The position numbers and the translations under genes are program-made. The notes under the pieces are model-generated. The model was given only the letters and a program-made list of their open reading frames with translations, did no database searches and had not been told where the DNA came from. From Bradyrhizobiaceae bacterium (GTDB lineage: Bacteria > Pseudomonadota > Alphaproteobacteria > Rhizobiales > Hyphomicrobiaceae): 21,366 bases of DNA. Location: positions 1-21,366 of the forward strand of contig CANJPN010000028.1 in the NCBI GenBank assembly GCA_947475855.1. The letters run 5' to 3'. Shown one piece after another: positions 1 to 8,125 of this stretch (positions within the stretch are counted from its first letter, which is position 1; the number at the start of each line of letters is the position of its first letter).

Positions 1-90
1 GATCTCGACCGCATGAATAAGGCCTCGAGCGACGAAAATGCCACCCGTGTCGCATTTGGTCGCCGCGTCCAGACCCAGACGGCGAACTGA
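1..90 (+). CDS. 3' end of an unidentified protein (partial)
   Basis: Frame 1 is open from the first base to a TGA at 88-90 and gives 29 C-terminal residues: a polar tail with acidic and basic residues that ends in QTQTAN. No family can be recognised from so short a tail, and the start lies outside the window. It reads in the same direction as the following hydrolase gene, about 75-90 bp upstream of that gene's likely start. Frame and stop are seen directly. That this is a real gene is inferred from the unbroken frame and the gap that follows the stop. Confidence 0.5.
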   Translation, partial: DLDRMNKASSDENATRVAFGRRVQTQTAN

Positions 91-165
91 TTGCTGCTGC
101 ATGCGGTGCGAACGTATACCAGATGGTATTCCTATCCCCATCGCTCCCTCCCCGATCCAACGCAA

Positions 166-1044
166 ATGCGGTTCACTATGATCCAGCATGACATCAAACG
201 CGCTCTCGCCGCGATGCCCGTCAGCCTCGACCCGAAATTCTCGATCGCGACGAAGCAACTCTACGAGCCGCTCCTGGTGCACGCCAACGAAGGCGTCATG
301 GCAGAACGCGACATCGCCTACGGCCCGCACGAGCGCCACAAGCTCGACGTGTTCCATGTCCCCGGCACGAAACCCTCCGCGATCCTGATCTACGTTCCAG
401 GCGGCGGCTTTACAGGTGGCGACAAGCGCTCCTTCGGCCATCTCGGCGGATACTTCGCCCGCCGTGGCATCCTCGGCATAACCATGAACTATCGCCTCTC
501 ACCGGAAATCGCATGGCCAGCCGGCGCACAGGACGTCGCCGCCGCCGTCGCGTGGGCGAAAGCAAACGCGGCGACCTACGGGGCCGACGCCAGCCGCATC
601 GTCGTCTTCGGACACTCAGCCGGCGCTTCGCACGCCGCCAGCTTCTTGTTCGACCCCGAAATCCACGGCGACCGCCAGGTAGCGGGCGGAATTCTGGTCA
701 GCGGTGCGGCTTATGCTCTGCCGCCGGACATGTCGGTGACTGCACCCAACATCCAGGCGTACTTCGGCACCGACAATGCACAGGTCGCGCGCCGCTCGGC
801 CGTTTCCCATGTCGCTGGAACGAAGGTCCCGGTCATGCTGGCCGTTGCCGAACTCGATCCCGGTCTTCTGATCACACCGACACTTGCCTTGGCCGCCGCC
901 TTGACCATTCGCGACAATCGCTGCCCACCGCTCTACCGCCTGGAAGGCCACAATCACTTCTCGCCGCCGTGCAGCTTCGGCACCTCGGACGACGAACTCG
1001 GCAGCGCCTGCATTCGATTTATCATGGGCTTGCAGACGGTTTAG
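166..1044 (+). CDS. alpha/beta hydrolase (BD-FAE / Abhydrolase_3-like esterase)
   Basis: Predicted soluble esterase/lipase-type hydrolase of about 292 aa; the substrate is unknown. Counting from the ATG at 166, the nucleophile elbow is GHSAG with Ser151, the likely acid is Asp231 in AELDPG, and the likely catalytic His is His262 in EGHNHF. This is the complete triad in the expected order. The oxyanion-hole region reads VPGGGFTGG (residues 77-85), where the hormone-sensitive-lipase-like group normally has HGGG, so Pro replaces His. I see no signal peptide. The start is uncertain: ATG at 166 or ATG at 178, neither with a strong Shine-Dalgarno sequence; a TTG at 91 would give a longer but unconvincing N-terminus. 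A gap of about 245 bp separates it from cysS, so it is probably a separate transcription unit. The superfamily is secure; the exact family is an inference. Confidence 0.85.
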   Translation: MRFTMIQHDIKRALAAMPVSLDPKFSIATKQLYEPLLVHANEGVMAERDIAYGPHERHKLDVFHVPGTKPSAILIYVPGGGFTGGDKRSFGHLGGYFARRGILGITMNYRLSPEIAWPAGAQDVAAAVAWAKANAATYGADASRIVVFGHSAGASHAASFLFDPEIHGDRQVAGGILVSGAAYALPPDMSVTAPNIQAYFGTDNAQVARRSAVSHVAGTKVPVMLAVAELDPGLLITPTLALAAALTIRDNRCPPLYRLEGHNHFSPPCSFGTSDDELGSACIRFIMGLQTV

Positions 1045-1290
1045 CGCGTCCGTCATTAGCCATAGCGCACGACAGGCGGCCTTGACGATATCGCGTTCGA
1101 CGCCCATAACCCGCGTCATGAAAAGCGTCGCCCATAAACTTCGTCGTAACATTCGTTGCGGCATTATTAGCACGAGCTAGCACACCCGCTGGCGCGCGGC
1201 CTCGCTCTTTGCCCTTTTCGAGCCAGAGACACGCCCCGCCAGCCGGTCGGGAACCGTAGCGGGCTTGCCCGCCTGAGGCATCGAATAGTC

Positions 1291-2700
1291 ATGGCGATTA
1301 CGCTCTACAATACACTGACGCGCAAGAAGGAGCTGCTTGCGCCGCTCGATCCGAACAACGTGCGCATGTACGTCTGCGGCCCAACCGTCTACGACTACGC
1401 CCATATCGGAAACGCGCGCCCGGTGATCGTGTTCGATGTGCTGTTCCGCCTGTTGCGGCAAGTATATGGACCAGATCATGTAACTTATGCCCGCAACATC
1501 ACGGACGTCGACGACAAGATCAACGCCCGCGCAGCCGACGAGAAAATCTCGATCCGCGACCTGACCGAGCGCACCACCGCCCAGTTTCACGCTGACATCG
1601 AAGCCCTCGGCGTTCTTCCGCCGACCATCGAACCGCGCGCCACACATCATATCCCCGAGATGCGCGCGATCTGCGAAGAGCTCGTCAAGCGCGGCCATGC
1701 TTACATCGCCGACGGTCACGTGCTGTTCGATGTCTCCTCGATGGCCGACTACGGTCGACTTGCCAACCGCAGCCTCGATGAAATGGAAGCGGGCGCTCGG
1801 ATCGACATCGCGCCCTACAAGAAAGGTCCGATGGACTTCGTGTTGTGGAAGCCGTCCAAAGCAGCCGAACCATCCTGGCCGAGCCCCTGCGGCATCGGCA
1901 CCGAAGGTCGCCCCGGCTGGCACCTCGAATGCTCTGCCATGTCGGAGAAACATTTGGGCCGGACGTTCGACATCCACGGTGGCGGCATCGATCTCGTCTT
2001 CCCCCATCACGAGAACGAACTCGCCCAGAGCCGCTGCGCACATGGCACGTCGATGATGGCCAACATCTGGATGCACAATGGCTTCCTGCAGGTCGAGGGC
2101 GAAAAGATGTCGAAATCGCTCGGCAACTTCATCACCATCAACGAGCTGCTCGCTACCGAGAAGTTCGGTGGCCAGCCTTGGCATGGCCGCGTCATCCGAT
2201 TTGCCATGCTCGGCACGCATTACCGTAGCCCCATCGACTGGACGGTCGAGCGCCTCGTCCAGGCCCGAGCGACGCTGGCTGACTTGGCTGATACTCTCGG
2301 CGGCGTTGCACCATCTACGAGCCCGCACGCCGACGTGCTCGCCGCACTCCAGGACGACCTCAATACGCCCTCGGCGATCTCGATTATCCATGGCCTCGCA
2401 AAATCCGCGCGCCGCGGGAACGGGTCGACGGCCGCCGAGCTGAAGAGCGCGCTGCAATTTCTCGGCGTCTACGACAACGAGAAGCCGGACGATTTCTTCG
2501 TCGGCGCCGGCGGCAGCCAGAAAGTCGACACTGCCGAGATCGCGCGCCTGATCCAGGCCCGCCTCGACGCGCGCAAAGATCGCGACTTCAAGGAAGCCGA
2601 TCGCATCCGCGACGACCTCGCCTCCAAGGGCATCCAGCTCAAGGACGGCAAAGATCCAAAGTCCGGCGAGGTCGTCACCACTTGGGAGCTAAGACGATGA
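1291..2700 (+). CDS. cysS: cysteinyl-tRNA synthetase
   Basis: Class I aminoacyl-tRNA synthetase that charges tRNA-Cys with cysteine in the cytoplasm using ATP; 469 aa, normal for CysRS. The HIGH signature appears as HIGN at residues 38-41 in YAHIGNAR, and KMSKS at 272-276. The zinc ligands that recognise the cysteine thiol are present as Cys29 (MYVCGPT), Cys214 (HLECSAM), His239 and Glu243 (PHHENE). The C-terminal part carries the DALR/anticodon-binding helices, including the ARLDARKDRDFKEADRIR stretch typical of the family. The ATG at 1291 gives the canonical N-terminus beginning ITLYNTLTRKKE; the Shine-Dalgarno is weak. The stop overlaps the start of a 37-aa ORF (ATGA), and this is the first gene of a compact plus-strand operon that runs through cimA. 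Confidence 0.98.
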   Translation: MAITLYNTLTRKKELLAPLDPNNVRMYVCGPTVYDYAHIGNARPVIVFDVLFRLLRQVYGPDHVTYARNITDVDDKINARAADEKISIRDLTERTTAQFHADIEALGVLPPTIEPRATHHIPEMRAICEELVKRGHAYIADGHVLFDVSSMADYGRLANRSLDEMEAGARIDIAPYKKGPMDFVLWKPSKAAEPSWPSPCGIGTEGRPGWHLECSAMSEKHLGRTFDIHGGGIDLVFPHHENELAQSRCAHGTSMMANIWMHNGFLQVEGEKMSKSLGNFITINELLATEKFGGQPWHGRVIRFAMLGTHYRSPIDWTVERLVQARATLADLADTLGGVAPSTSPHADVLAALQDDLNTPSAISIIHGLAKSARRGNGSTAAELKSALQFLGVYDNEKPDDFFVGAGGSQKVDTAEIARLIQARLDARKDRDFKEADRIRDDLASKGIQLKDGKDPKSGEVVTTWELRR

Positions 2701-2810
2701 AGGAAGCGGACAAGCCGCCGTTCGCAGGTCATCGCGCGTACTACATCGCGATCAAGCTCGCCGTTCTCGCCGCCGGGCTTTACATCGCGGTGCGCTACTT
2801 GTGGATGTGA
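2697..2810 (+). CDS. 37-aa single-span membrane micro-protein, coupled to cysS
   Basis: A short ORF whose ATG (2697-2699) overlaps the cysS stop in an ATGA arrangement and is preceded by GGGAG about 8 nt upstream, so translational coupling to cysS is likely. The product starts MKEADKPPF and continues with a hydrophobic stretch from about residue 15 to 34, rich in Ile, Ala, Leu and Val, ending in RYLWM. It looks like a single transmembrane helix with a short polar N-terminus. I recognise no named family. The next gene starts 47 nt after its stop. The layout resembles the 44-aa ORF after the GNAT gene (3361-3495), which has the same size class, the same ATGA coupling and an RY near the end of the helix. 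The ORF and overlap are seen; membrane location and function are inference. Confidence 0.65.
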   Translation: MKEADKPPFAGHRAYYIAIKLAVLAAGLYIAVRYLWM

Positions 2811-2857
2811 CGCCGACAGCCCCACCTTGCTCAATCGCATCGCTCTCAAGGCGAAAA

Positions 2858-3364
2858 ATGACCTCCCGTCCTACACATCCTCTGCGCCCTTTCATGCCGG
2901 CCGACACCATCGGCCTGCGCGAGCTGTTTGCGCAATCGATCGAGGAACTGACGCAGGAAGACTACGACGAGGACCAGCGCATTGCGTGGATATCCGCGGC
3001 GGAAGACTCACAGGCTTTCGCCAAGCGGCTCGCCTCGATGGTCACGCTCGTCGTCCAGATCGAAGGCGAGTACGCCGGCTTCGCCTCGCTCAAGGACAAC
3101 AAGATCCTCGATATGCTCTTCGTACACCCCTACCACGCGGGAGAAGGCGTCGGCTCAGCGCTCTGCGACGCGCTGGAACGGATCGCAGCAGCCCGAGGCG
3201 GCGCCGAGATCTCGGTCGATGCGAGCGAAACGGCAGCCGCCTTCTTCGAGGAACGCGGATACATCGCCGTCAGTCGGAACTCCGTTCCCATCGATGACCA
3301 GTGGCTCGCGAACACGACCATGACCAAGAAACTGACGCCCATCGGCAGTGGAAAGCCATCATGA
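2858..3364 (+). CDS. GNAT family N-acetyltransferase (YafP-like)
   Basis: Predicted acetyl-CoA-dependent N-acetyltransferase of 168 aa; the acceptor substrate is unknown. The acetyl-CoA pyrophosphate-binding loop is HAGEGVG at residues 93-99, following the beta-strand LDMLFVHP. The C-terminal GNAT signature AAAFFEERGYIAVSR is at about 126-140. The N-terminal part (RELFAQSIEELTQEDYDEDQRIAW) resembles the E. coli YafP-type subgroup. I chose the ATG at 2858 because an AAGGCGA purine run lies just upstream and the protein then starts close to the first GNAT strand; the frame is open upstream to about 2801 but that extension looks unrelated. The stop overlaps the start of the 44-aa membrane ORF (ATGA at 3361-3364). 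It lies in the cysS-cimA operon. Confidence 0.88.
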   Translation: MTSRPTHPLRPFMPADTIGLRELFAQSIEELTQEDYDEDQRIAWISAAEDSQAFAKRLASMVTLVVQIEGEYAGFASLKDNKILDMLFVHPYHAGEGVGSALCDALERIAAARGGAEISVDASETAAAFFEERGYIAVSRNSVPIDDQWLANTTMTKKLTPIGSGKPS

Positions 3365-3495
3365 CAGACGATCCCAAAAATGATGGCAAGGGACCCAAGA
3401 TCGATTGGGTCGGACAGATCCGCTACACGCTGCTGATGCTTGTAGCCATCGTCGCAGGCCTGGCCTTGATGCGCTACTTCGGACTTAGAGGCTGA
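3361..3495 (+). CDS. 44-aa single-span membrane micro-protein, coupled to the GNAT gene
   Basis: The ATG at 3361 overlaps the GNAT stop (ATGA) and has GGAAAG about 6 nt upstream. The product has a charged N-terminus of about 20 residues (MTDDPKNDGKGPKIDW) and then one hydrophobic helix at about residues 24-40 (TLLMLVAIVAGLALM), ending RYFGLRG. The stop at 3493-3495 leaves only 2 nt before the cimA ATG, so it is almost certainly co-translated in the operon. A GTG at 3301 would give a longer version but would run inside the GNAT gene. No known family is recognised. It shares general plan and a Y..L..AGL..RY pattern with the 37-aa ORF at 2697-2810, which may mean common descent or simply similar membrane anchors. 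Confidence 0.7.
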   Translation: MTDDPKNDGKGPKIDWVGQIRYTLLMLVAIVAGLALMRYFGLRG

Positions 3496-3497
3496 AG

Positions 3498-5114
3498 ATG
3501 ACGACGGCCAAAGAACGCCTCTACCTCTTCGACACGACGCTACGCGACGGCGCACAGACCATGGGCGTCGACTTCTCGGTTCAGGACAAGCGCCGCATTG
3601 CGACGGTGCTTGACGACCTCGGCGTTGACTACATCGAAGGCGGATACCCCGGCGCAAACCCAACCGACACGGAGCTTTTCGCGAGCAAGCTCCCTCTCAA
3701 ACGCGCGACTTTCACCGCGTTCGGAATGACCAAGCGCGCAGGCCGTTCAGCTTCGAACGATCCCGGCTTCCAGGCCATACTGCAAGCTAACGCCGATGCC
3801 GTCTGTCTCGTCGCCAAGAGCTGGGATTACCATGTCCGGGTCGCCCTTGGCATCACCAACGAGGAGAACACGGCCGGCGTCGCCGAATCGGTGAAGGCCG
3901 TGCGCGGCGCGCACAAACAGGCGATGATCGACTGCGAGCACTTCTTTGATGGGTACAAAGCCAACAAGTCATATGCGCTAGAAATCGCCCGCACCGCATA
4001 CGAGTCCGGCGCACGCTGGGTCGTTCTGTGCGATACCAACGGCGGCACGCTCCCCGATGAGATCGAAGCAATTGTCTCCGACGTCGCCCGGATCGTGCCC
4101 GGCGCTCACCTCGGCATCCATACGCACAACGACACAGAAAACGCCGTCGCCAACTCGCTCGCGGCAGTGCGCGCCGGAGCCCGGCAGATCCAGGGCACCC
4201 TCAACGGACTTGGCGAGCGCTGCGGCAACGCCAACCTCACGTCGATCATCCCGACGCTACTACTGAAGAGCTATTTTGCAGATCGCTTCCAGACAGCAGT
4301 CACACCTGAACGACTTGTAAAACTCAGCCACGCCAGCCGCGTTCTCGACGAGATCCTCAATCGAGCGCCGAACCGTCACGCACCCTACGTCGGCGAATCC
4401 GCGTTCGCCACGAAGGCCGGCATCCATGCTTCCGCGATCCTCAAGGAGCCCGAGACCTACGAGCACATCGCTCCCGAAAGTGTCGGCAACATGCGCCGCG
4501 TCATGGTTTCCGACCAGGCTGGAAAATCGAACGTCCTTTGGGAACTCGAGCGCCGTGGTATCGCCCTCGACAAGAACGACCCGCGTGTCGCCGAACTGTT
4601 GGAGGAAGTGAAGCGCCGCGAAGCCATGGGCTTCGCCTACGAAGGCGCCGAAGCCTCGTTTGAGCTCCTCGCCCGCCGGCTCATGGGGCAGGTTCCGCGC
4701 TTCTTCCAGGTAACGAGCTTTCGCGTCTCCGTCGAGCAGCGCTTCAACGCCATGGGCGAGCAGATTACCGTCTCGAACGCCGACGTGCAGGTCCAGATCA
4801 ATGGTGATAGCGAGCCCGTCTGGTCGATCGCGTCGGGCACCGGCCCCGTTCACGCGCTGGACGAGGCACTGCGCAAGGACCTCGGCCCGTATCAGAAGTA
4901 TATCTCCACCATCGAGCTCGTGGATTACAAGGTCCGCATTCTCACCGCCGGCACCGAAGCCGTTACGCGCGTCCTCGTCGAAAGCCGCGATACCATCACC
5001 GGCGAACGCTGGTTCACGGTCGGCGTATCGCCAAACATCGTCGACGCAAGCTTCGAAGCCTTGATCGACTCTATAACTTACAAGTTGATGCGCGACGGAG
5101 CCCAGGCACACTGA
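3498..5114 (+). CDS. cimA: (R)-citramalate synthase (CimA-type, LeuA superfamily)
   Basis: Condenses pyruvate with acetyl-CoA to (R)-citramalate, the first step of the threonine-independent route to 2-oxobutyrate and isoleucine; 538 aa, the normal CimA size. The TIM-barrel HMGL-like domain starts with the signature FDTTLRDGAQ (Arg16, Asp17, Gln20). The metal-binding HTHND is at 208-212, followed by GTLNGLGERCGNANL. The C-terminal third is the LeuA-type allosteric domain (from about residue 400, with QRFNAMGEQITVSNADVQV). Overall pattern fits the long CimA group better than 2-isopropylmalate or homocitrate synthase; the distinction rests on family resemblance and is not proven. The start ATG at 3498 follows AGAGGCTGAAG and lies 2 nt after the preceding micro-ORF. 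Last gene of the cysS operon. Feedback control by isoleucine is typical of the family but not visible here. Confidence 0.93.
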   Translation: MTTAKERLYLFDTTLRDGAQTMGVDFSVQDKRRIATVLDDLGVDYIEGGYPGANPTDTELFASKLPLKRATFTAFGMTKRAGRSASNDPGFQAILQANADAVCLVAKSWDYHVRVALGITNEENTAGVAESVKAVRGAHKQAMIDCEHFFDGYKANKSYALEIARTAYESGARWVVLCDTNGGTLPDEIEAIVSDVARIVPGAHLGIHTHNDTENAVANSLAAVRAGARQIQGTLNGLGERCGNANLTSIIPTLLLKSYFADRFQTAVTPERLVKLSHASRVLDEILNRAPNRHAPYVGESAFATKAGIHASAILKEPETYEHIAPESVGNMRRVMVSDQAGKSNVLWELERRGIALDKNDPRVAELLEEVKRREAMGFAYEGAEASFELLARRLMGQVPRFFQVTSFRVSVEQRFNAMGEQITVSNADVQVQINGDSEPVWSIASGTGPVHALDEALRKDLGPYQKYISTIELVDYKVRILTAGTEAVTRVLVESRDTITGERWFTVGVSPNIVDASFEALIDSITYKLMRDGAQAH

Positions 5115-5135
5115 CCTGAAAACTCACCGAACTTC

Positions 5136-5205
5136 GATCGGCGCGAAAAAGTCTTGCGCCCGATCAAGGCTTGCCAAACTCGGCGCGAGCAACCATGTGC
5201 TCGCG
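5136..5205 (+). other. two inverted repeats upstream of the Bug receptor gene
   Basis: In the 124-bp gap between cimA and the receptor gene, GATCGGCGC (5136-5144) pairs with GCGCCCGATC (5156-5165) with a one-base bulge. CGCGAGC (5184-5190) pairs perfectly with GCTCGCG (5199-5205) across an 8-nt loop. Neither is followed by a T-run on the plus strand, so they are not standard intrinsic terminators. The second ends 33 nt before the receptor start codon and could be leader-RNA structure or an operator. Function is unknown. Confidence 0.3.
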
Positions 5206-5238
5206 ATAAGCATCGAAGGTTCCATCGGGAGAAACGCA

Positions 5239-6213
5239 ATGCTCAAAACGATCTCCGCCCTCCTCATCGGCGTGGGCGCCATCGCCAGTCCCGCAGCCGC
5301 GCAGCAATGGCCAAGCGGCCCCGTCACAATGATCATCCCGTTCGCGGCCGGCGGCCCGACCGACGTGCTGGGCCGTATCGTCGGCGAGCGCATCTCGAAG
5401 TCTCTCGGCCAGCAGGTGGTGATCGAAAATGTCGGCGGCGCCGGCGGCATGACCGGCTCGTCCCGCGTCGCCAAGTCCCGCCCCGATGGTAACACCTTCG
5501 GCATGGGCACCGTCGGCACGCACGCCCAAGGTCAGACGCTCTATGCGCGACCGCTGTACGACGCCTCGGCTGACTTCCAGCCCGTGATATTGATCGCCCA
5601 GGTTCCGATCGGTCTCCTCACCAAAAACGCTTTGCCGGCGACGGACCTCAACTCGTTCATCGCCCACGCCAAGGCCAATGAGGGCAAGTTGAACTTCGCC
5701 TCCGCCGGCACCGGCTCCGCCCCCCATCTCGCGTGCGTTCTGATGAATGCGGCCGCCGGCATCAAGGCCGCCCACGTTCCCTACAAAGGTACGGGTCCAG
5801 CCATGAACGACCTCGTCGGCGGTCAGGTGGACTACCTCTGCGAGATCATGTCGACGGCCAAGCCGCAAGTTGAATCCAAGACCGTCAAGGCGCTCGCTCT
5901 GTTCAACCTCGCGCGTTCGCCCGCACTGCCCGACCTGCCGACCGCTGACGAGCAGGGGATGAAGGGATTCGAGGCCTACACCTGGAACGCTTTCTTCTTC
6001 CCGAAGGGCACCCCGGCCGACATCGTGAAGAAGCTGAATGACGTGACGAACGAAGCGATGGAAGACGCTTCCGTCGCCAATCGCCTCACCGAATTGGGCG
6101 CCGTCGTCGTCGGCAAGGACAAGCGCAGCCCGGAGTATCTCGCCCAATTTGTTAAGAGCGAGATCGAGAAGTGGGCCAAGCCGATCAAGGAAAGCGGCGC
6201 CAAGGTCGAGTGA
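5239..6213 (+). CDS. Bug-family periplasmic tricarboxylate (TTT) receptor
   Basis: Extracytoplasmic solute receptor of the TctC/Bug family, 324 aa. These receptors bind small carboxylates or related compounds and normally serve TctA/TctB membrane partners, which are absent here. The start ATG at 5239 follows GGGAGA. Residues 1-21 form a Sec signal peptide (MLKTISALLIGVGAIASPAAA, cleavage near AQ-QW). The mature protein opens with the family pattern WPSGPVTMIIPFAAGGPTD, then ENVGGAGGM, LNFASAGTGSAPHL and the typical C-terminal helix FVKSEIEKWAKPIKESG. A strong intrinsic terminator lies 23 bp after the stop, so the transcript should end here. Family assignment is secure; the ligand cannot be read from the sequence. 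Confidence 0.93.
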   Translation: MLKTISALLIGVGAIASPAAAQQWPSGPVTMIIPFAAGGPTDVLGRIVGERISKSLGQQVVIENVGGAGGMTGSSRVAKSRPDGNTFGMGTVGTHAQGQTLYARPLYDASADFQPVILIAQVPIGLLTKNALPATDLNSFIAHAKANEGKLNFASAGTGSAPHLACVLMNAAAGIKAAHVPYKGTGPAMNDLVGGQVDYLCEIMSTAKPQVESKTVKALALFNLARSPALPDLPTADEQGMKGFEAYTWNAFFFPKGTPADIVKKLNDVTNEAMEDASVANRLTELGAVVVGKDKRSPEYLAQFVKSEIEKWAKPIKESGAKVE

Positions 6214-6236
6214 GTGAACCACCCCGGTTATCCAAG

Positions 6237-6275
6237 AAGAGCCTGCCATCCTCGATGGCAAGCTCTTTTTGTTTT
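6237..6275 (+). terminator. intrinsic (rho-independent) terminator after the Bug receptor
   Basis: A 14-nt arm (6237-6250, AAGAGCCTGCCATC) pairs with 6254-6267 (GATGGCAAGCTCTT) with a single C/A mismatch and a 3-nt loop CTC. The sequence CTCTTTTTGTTTT gives the U-tract on the plus strand. Stem, loop and T-run are all seen directly. It would stop transcription of the receptor gene and isolate the desaturase gene, which starts about 120 bp further on. Confidence 0.92.
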
Positions 6276-6397
6276 ATCCTGCCTGCCATTGTTACGTGCG
6301 GGACAGATCAGAGAATTGGCTTGAAGCTATTTAAAGGAAAAGCGCAACCGGGCGGTCGGAGTGACGTCCGCGGGCGCATTTCAGGGCGGGTATTCCA

Positions 6398-7912
6398 ATG
6401 ACGGATCTGGTCGACTATTCCGATCGCATAGGCCACCGCATCGAGCCTACAACGGCCCGATCCGGCGTCGGCAAAGTCATCGCAACCGCGGCCGGCGCCG
6501 CCGTCAGCATCTACTTCGTCATCGTCGCTTTCTGCATCTACTGGCTGGCGATCCTGCCGGCTGCCGCCGTGTCGTGGATCCTTCCGCGCCGGCTGCTCGA
6601 GCGCTTGGCACTTCCCCTGCTCGTGCTCTCGTCGGTTGCCGCTGCCTTGCTCACCCAAACGATCGACGGCTTCTTCCCGGACTATACGAACCCGCGCGAA
6701 ATCCTGGCTGAACTGGCCCTGTGGTGCGGCGTCGGCGTCTTCGCTCGCAGCTATCTCACATACACGAAGCAACCCGCCACGTTCGATGAGGTCAAAGCCG
6801 GCATCGAAACCCGTTGGCCGGACCGCTGGTTCGCCCGCAATCTGCACAATCCCCTCGACGCAGCGTTCGCGCGCATTTTCATCGGCAACGCCATCGCGAT
6901 GGTCCCGGTCACCATCCTGCTGATCCTCCCGTCGACGCTCAACTATCTCGTCGTTGCGTTGTGGAGTGCAGCTCTCCTTCTCGTGCTCTTTCCACAGGAC
7001 CTGATCGAGCACACCCACATGCACAATCGCATCTTCACCCCACGCATCGGCTCGACACCGCGCGTAAAGCGCATCCTCTCGATCTGCCAGTGGATCTTCG
7101 AATATCCGGTAACCCTGCTGACGATCCGCATCCCCGAATTCTATAGGATCCAGCACGTCTACATACATCACGTCGAGGACAACGGTCCCGACGACACCCA
7201 GTCGACCATGACCTATGATCGCACGAGCTTCCTCGACTACAGCCGCCACGCGTTTCTGCAAGGCCTCGACCTGCTGACCGGCTGCCTCGTGATTCCCTAC
7301 CTGCGCCGCAAGGGCAAGAGCCGGCAGATCCGCGAACTGCTCCATGGCATGGCGATCTTTTATGTGATCGTCGCGATCGTCGCGGTGTTCAACCCGATCG
7401 CCGCCGGCCTGATTGTCGGCAGCCGTCTCCTCGGCGGACAGATACTGTCGTTTTTCGCCTTCTTCCAGCACGGCCTGATCGATGCGCGCGACGTCACCGA
7501 CGTGCACGGCAATACCATCAATTACGAAGGCGACGAGCACGGCCATCTCGGCGCGGATTTCCACGTCGAGCACCACTTGAAGCCGGCACGCCATTGGAGC
7601 ACCTACCGCGAAGCCTCCCGCAAGGAAACCGAGGCTCACGAAGAGGGGCATCGCGCATTTGTTGTCGACAAGGGCTTCTATTCGCCTCTCGGCATGATGC
7701 GGGCCTTATGGACCCGCGACTACGTCGGCGTCGCCGCAGTTGCCCGCGTGCGCGGCCTTGGCAGCGACGCGGCAAAGATCGCGTCACAAGTCCAGGAACG
7801 CACCCGCCCTATTGGCGAAGCCGAGCGGACCGGCCTGTGGGCCAAGCTGGATTTCTGGCTCGGCCAGGCAATGGGCCGCGCACTGCCGACCGACCTCCGC
7901 GTTGGGCCTTGA
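6398..7912 (+). CDS. membrane fatty-acid desaturase / hydroxylase-like protein
   Basis: Integral membrane non-heme di-iron protein of 504 aa. Hydrophobic spans are visible at about 27-63, 68-87, 101-120, 158-200 and 318-342. The three histidine boxes of the fatty-acid desaturase superfamily are present: HTHMH (His205, 207, 209), HVYIHH (His253, 257, 258) and HVEHH (His389, 392, 393), with an extra HGH at 381-383. These should hold the two irons for O2-dependent desaturation or hydroxylation of a lipid or alkane-like chain. About 110 residues follow the last box, a longish soluble tail. The start ATG at 6398 has a weak CAGGGCGG upstream. It is a single-gene unit between an upstream terminator and a convergent neighbour. 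Substrate and position of attack are unknown; a hydroxylase or sphingolipid-type enzyme is possible. Confidence 0.85.
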   Translation: MTDLVDYSDRIGHRIEPTTARSGVGKVIATAAGAAVSIYFVIVAFCIYWLAILPAAAVSWILPRRLLERLALPLLVLSSVAAALLTQTIDGFFPDYTNPREILAELALWCGVGVFARSYLTYTKQPATFDEVKAGIETRWPDRWFARNLHNPLDAAFARIFIGNAIAMVPVTILLILPSTLNYLVVALWSAALLLVLFPQDLIEHTHMHNRIFTPRIGSTPRVKRILSICQWIFEYPVTLLTIRIPEFYRIQHVYIHHVEDNGPDDTQSTMTYDRTSFLDYSRHAFLQGLDLLTGCLVIPYLRRKGKSRQIRELLHGMAIFYVIVAIVAVFNPIAAGLIVGSRLLGGQILSFFAFFQHGLIDARDVTDVHGNTINYEGDEHGHLGADFHVEHHLKPARHWSTYREASRKETEAHEEGHRAFVVDKGFYSPLGMMRALWTRDYVGVAAVARVRGLGSDAAKIASQVQERTRPIGEAERTGLWAKLDFWLGQAMGRALPTDLRVGP

Positions 7913-8010
7913 AAGAGAAGTGCGCATTAGGCCCAACCACCCGCGCCCGGACCTATCGCGTGAGTATGGACACTTCTGCGTTTCCGGAAGCCGAGTGAAG
8001 CGAAGCTATC

Positions 8011-8047
8011 CGGGACCTTTACACTTCTGAGAGGTGTAAAGACCCCG
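8011..8047. repeat. inverted repeat between convergent genes, possible bidirectional terminator
   Basis: CGGGACCTTTACAC (8011-8024) and GTGTAAAGACCCCG (8034-8047) pair at 12 of 14 positions across a 9-nt loop; the inner 8 bp are perfect. It lies in the 213-bp gap between the 3' ends of the desaturase gene (plus) and the amidohydrolase gene (minus). Neither strand has a T-run, so termination is an inference from position. The arm GGTGTAAAGACCC resembles the arm at 17206-17217, so this may be a dispersed palindromic element. Confidence 0.45.
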
Positions 8048-8125
8048 ACTCTTCGCGCTCCGAACTGTCGGTCAGAACGTTCGTCCGGGGACGCAAGTCC
8101 AATTGTGCTGCCCCCACGATCGACA

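Noticed and set aside
616..1173. Long minus-strand open frame opposite the alpha/beta hydrolase
   Set aside because: It lies opposite a gene with a full catalytic triad, its translation shows no family features, and such antisense frames are common at this GC content.
1259..1272. GCGGGC-TT-GCCCGC hairpin just upstream of cysS as a regulatory element
   Set aside because: The loop is only 2 nt and there is no T-run or alternative structure; short GC palindromes arise easily here. The 1045-1290 gap holds no T-box-like features that I can see.
1177..2457. 426-codon minus-strand frame opposite cysS
   Set aside because: Shadow of cysS: the cysS frame has all motifs and the antisense product is low-complexity and without recognisable domains.
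5136..5165. Intrinsic terminator for cimA
   Set aside because: The stem has a bulge and is followed by AAGGCTTGCC rather than a T-run, so it does not qualify.
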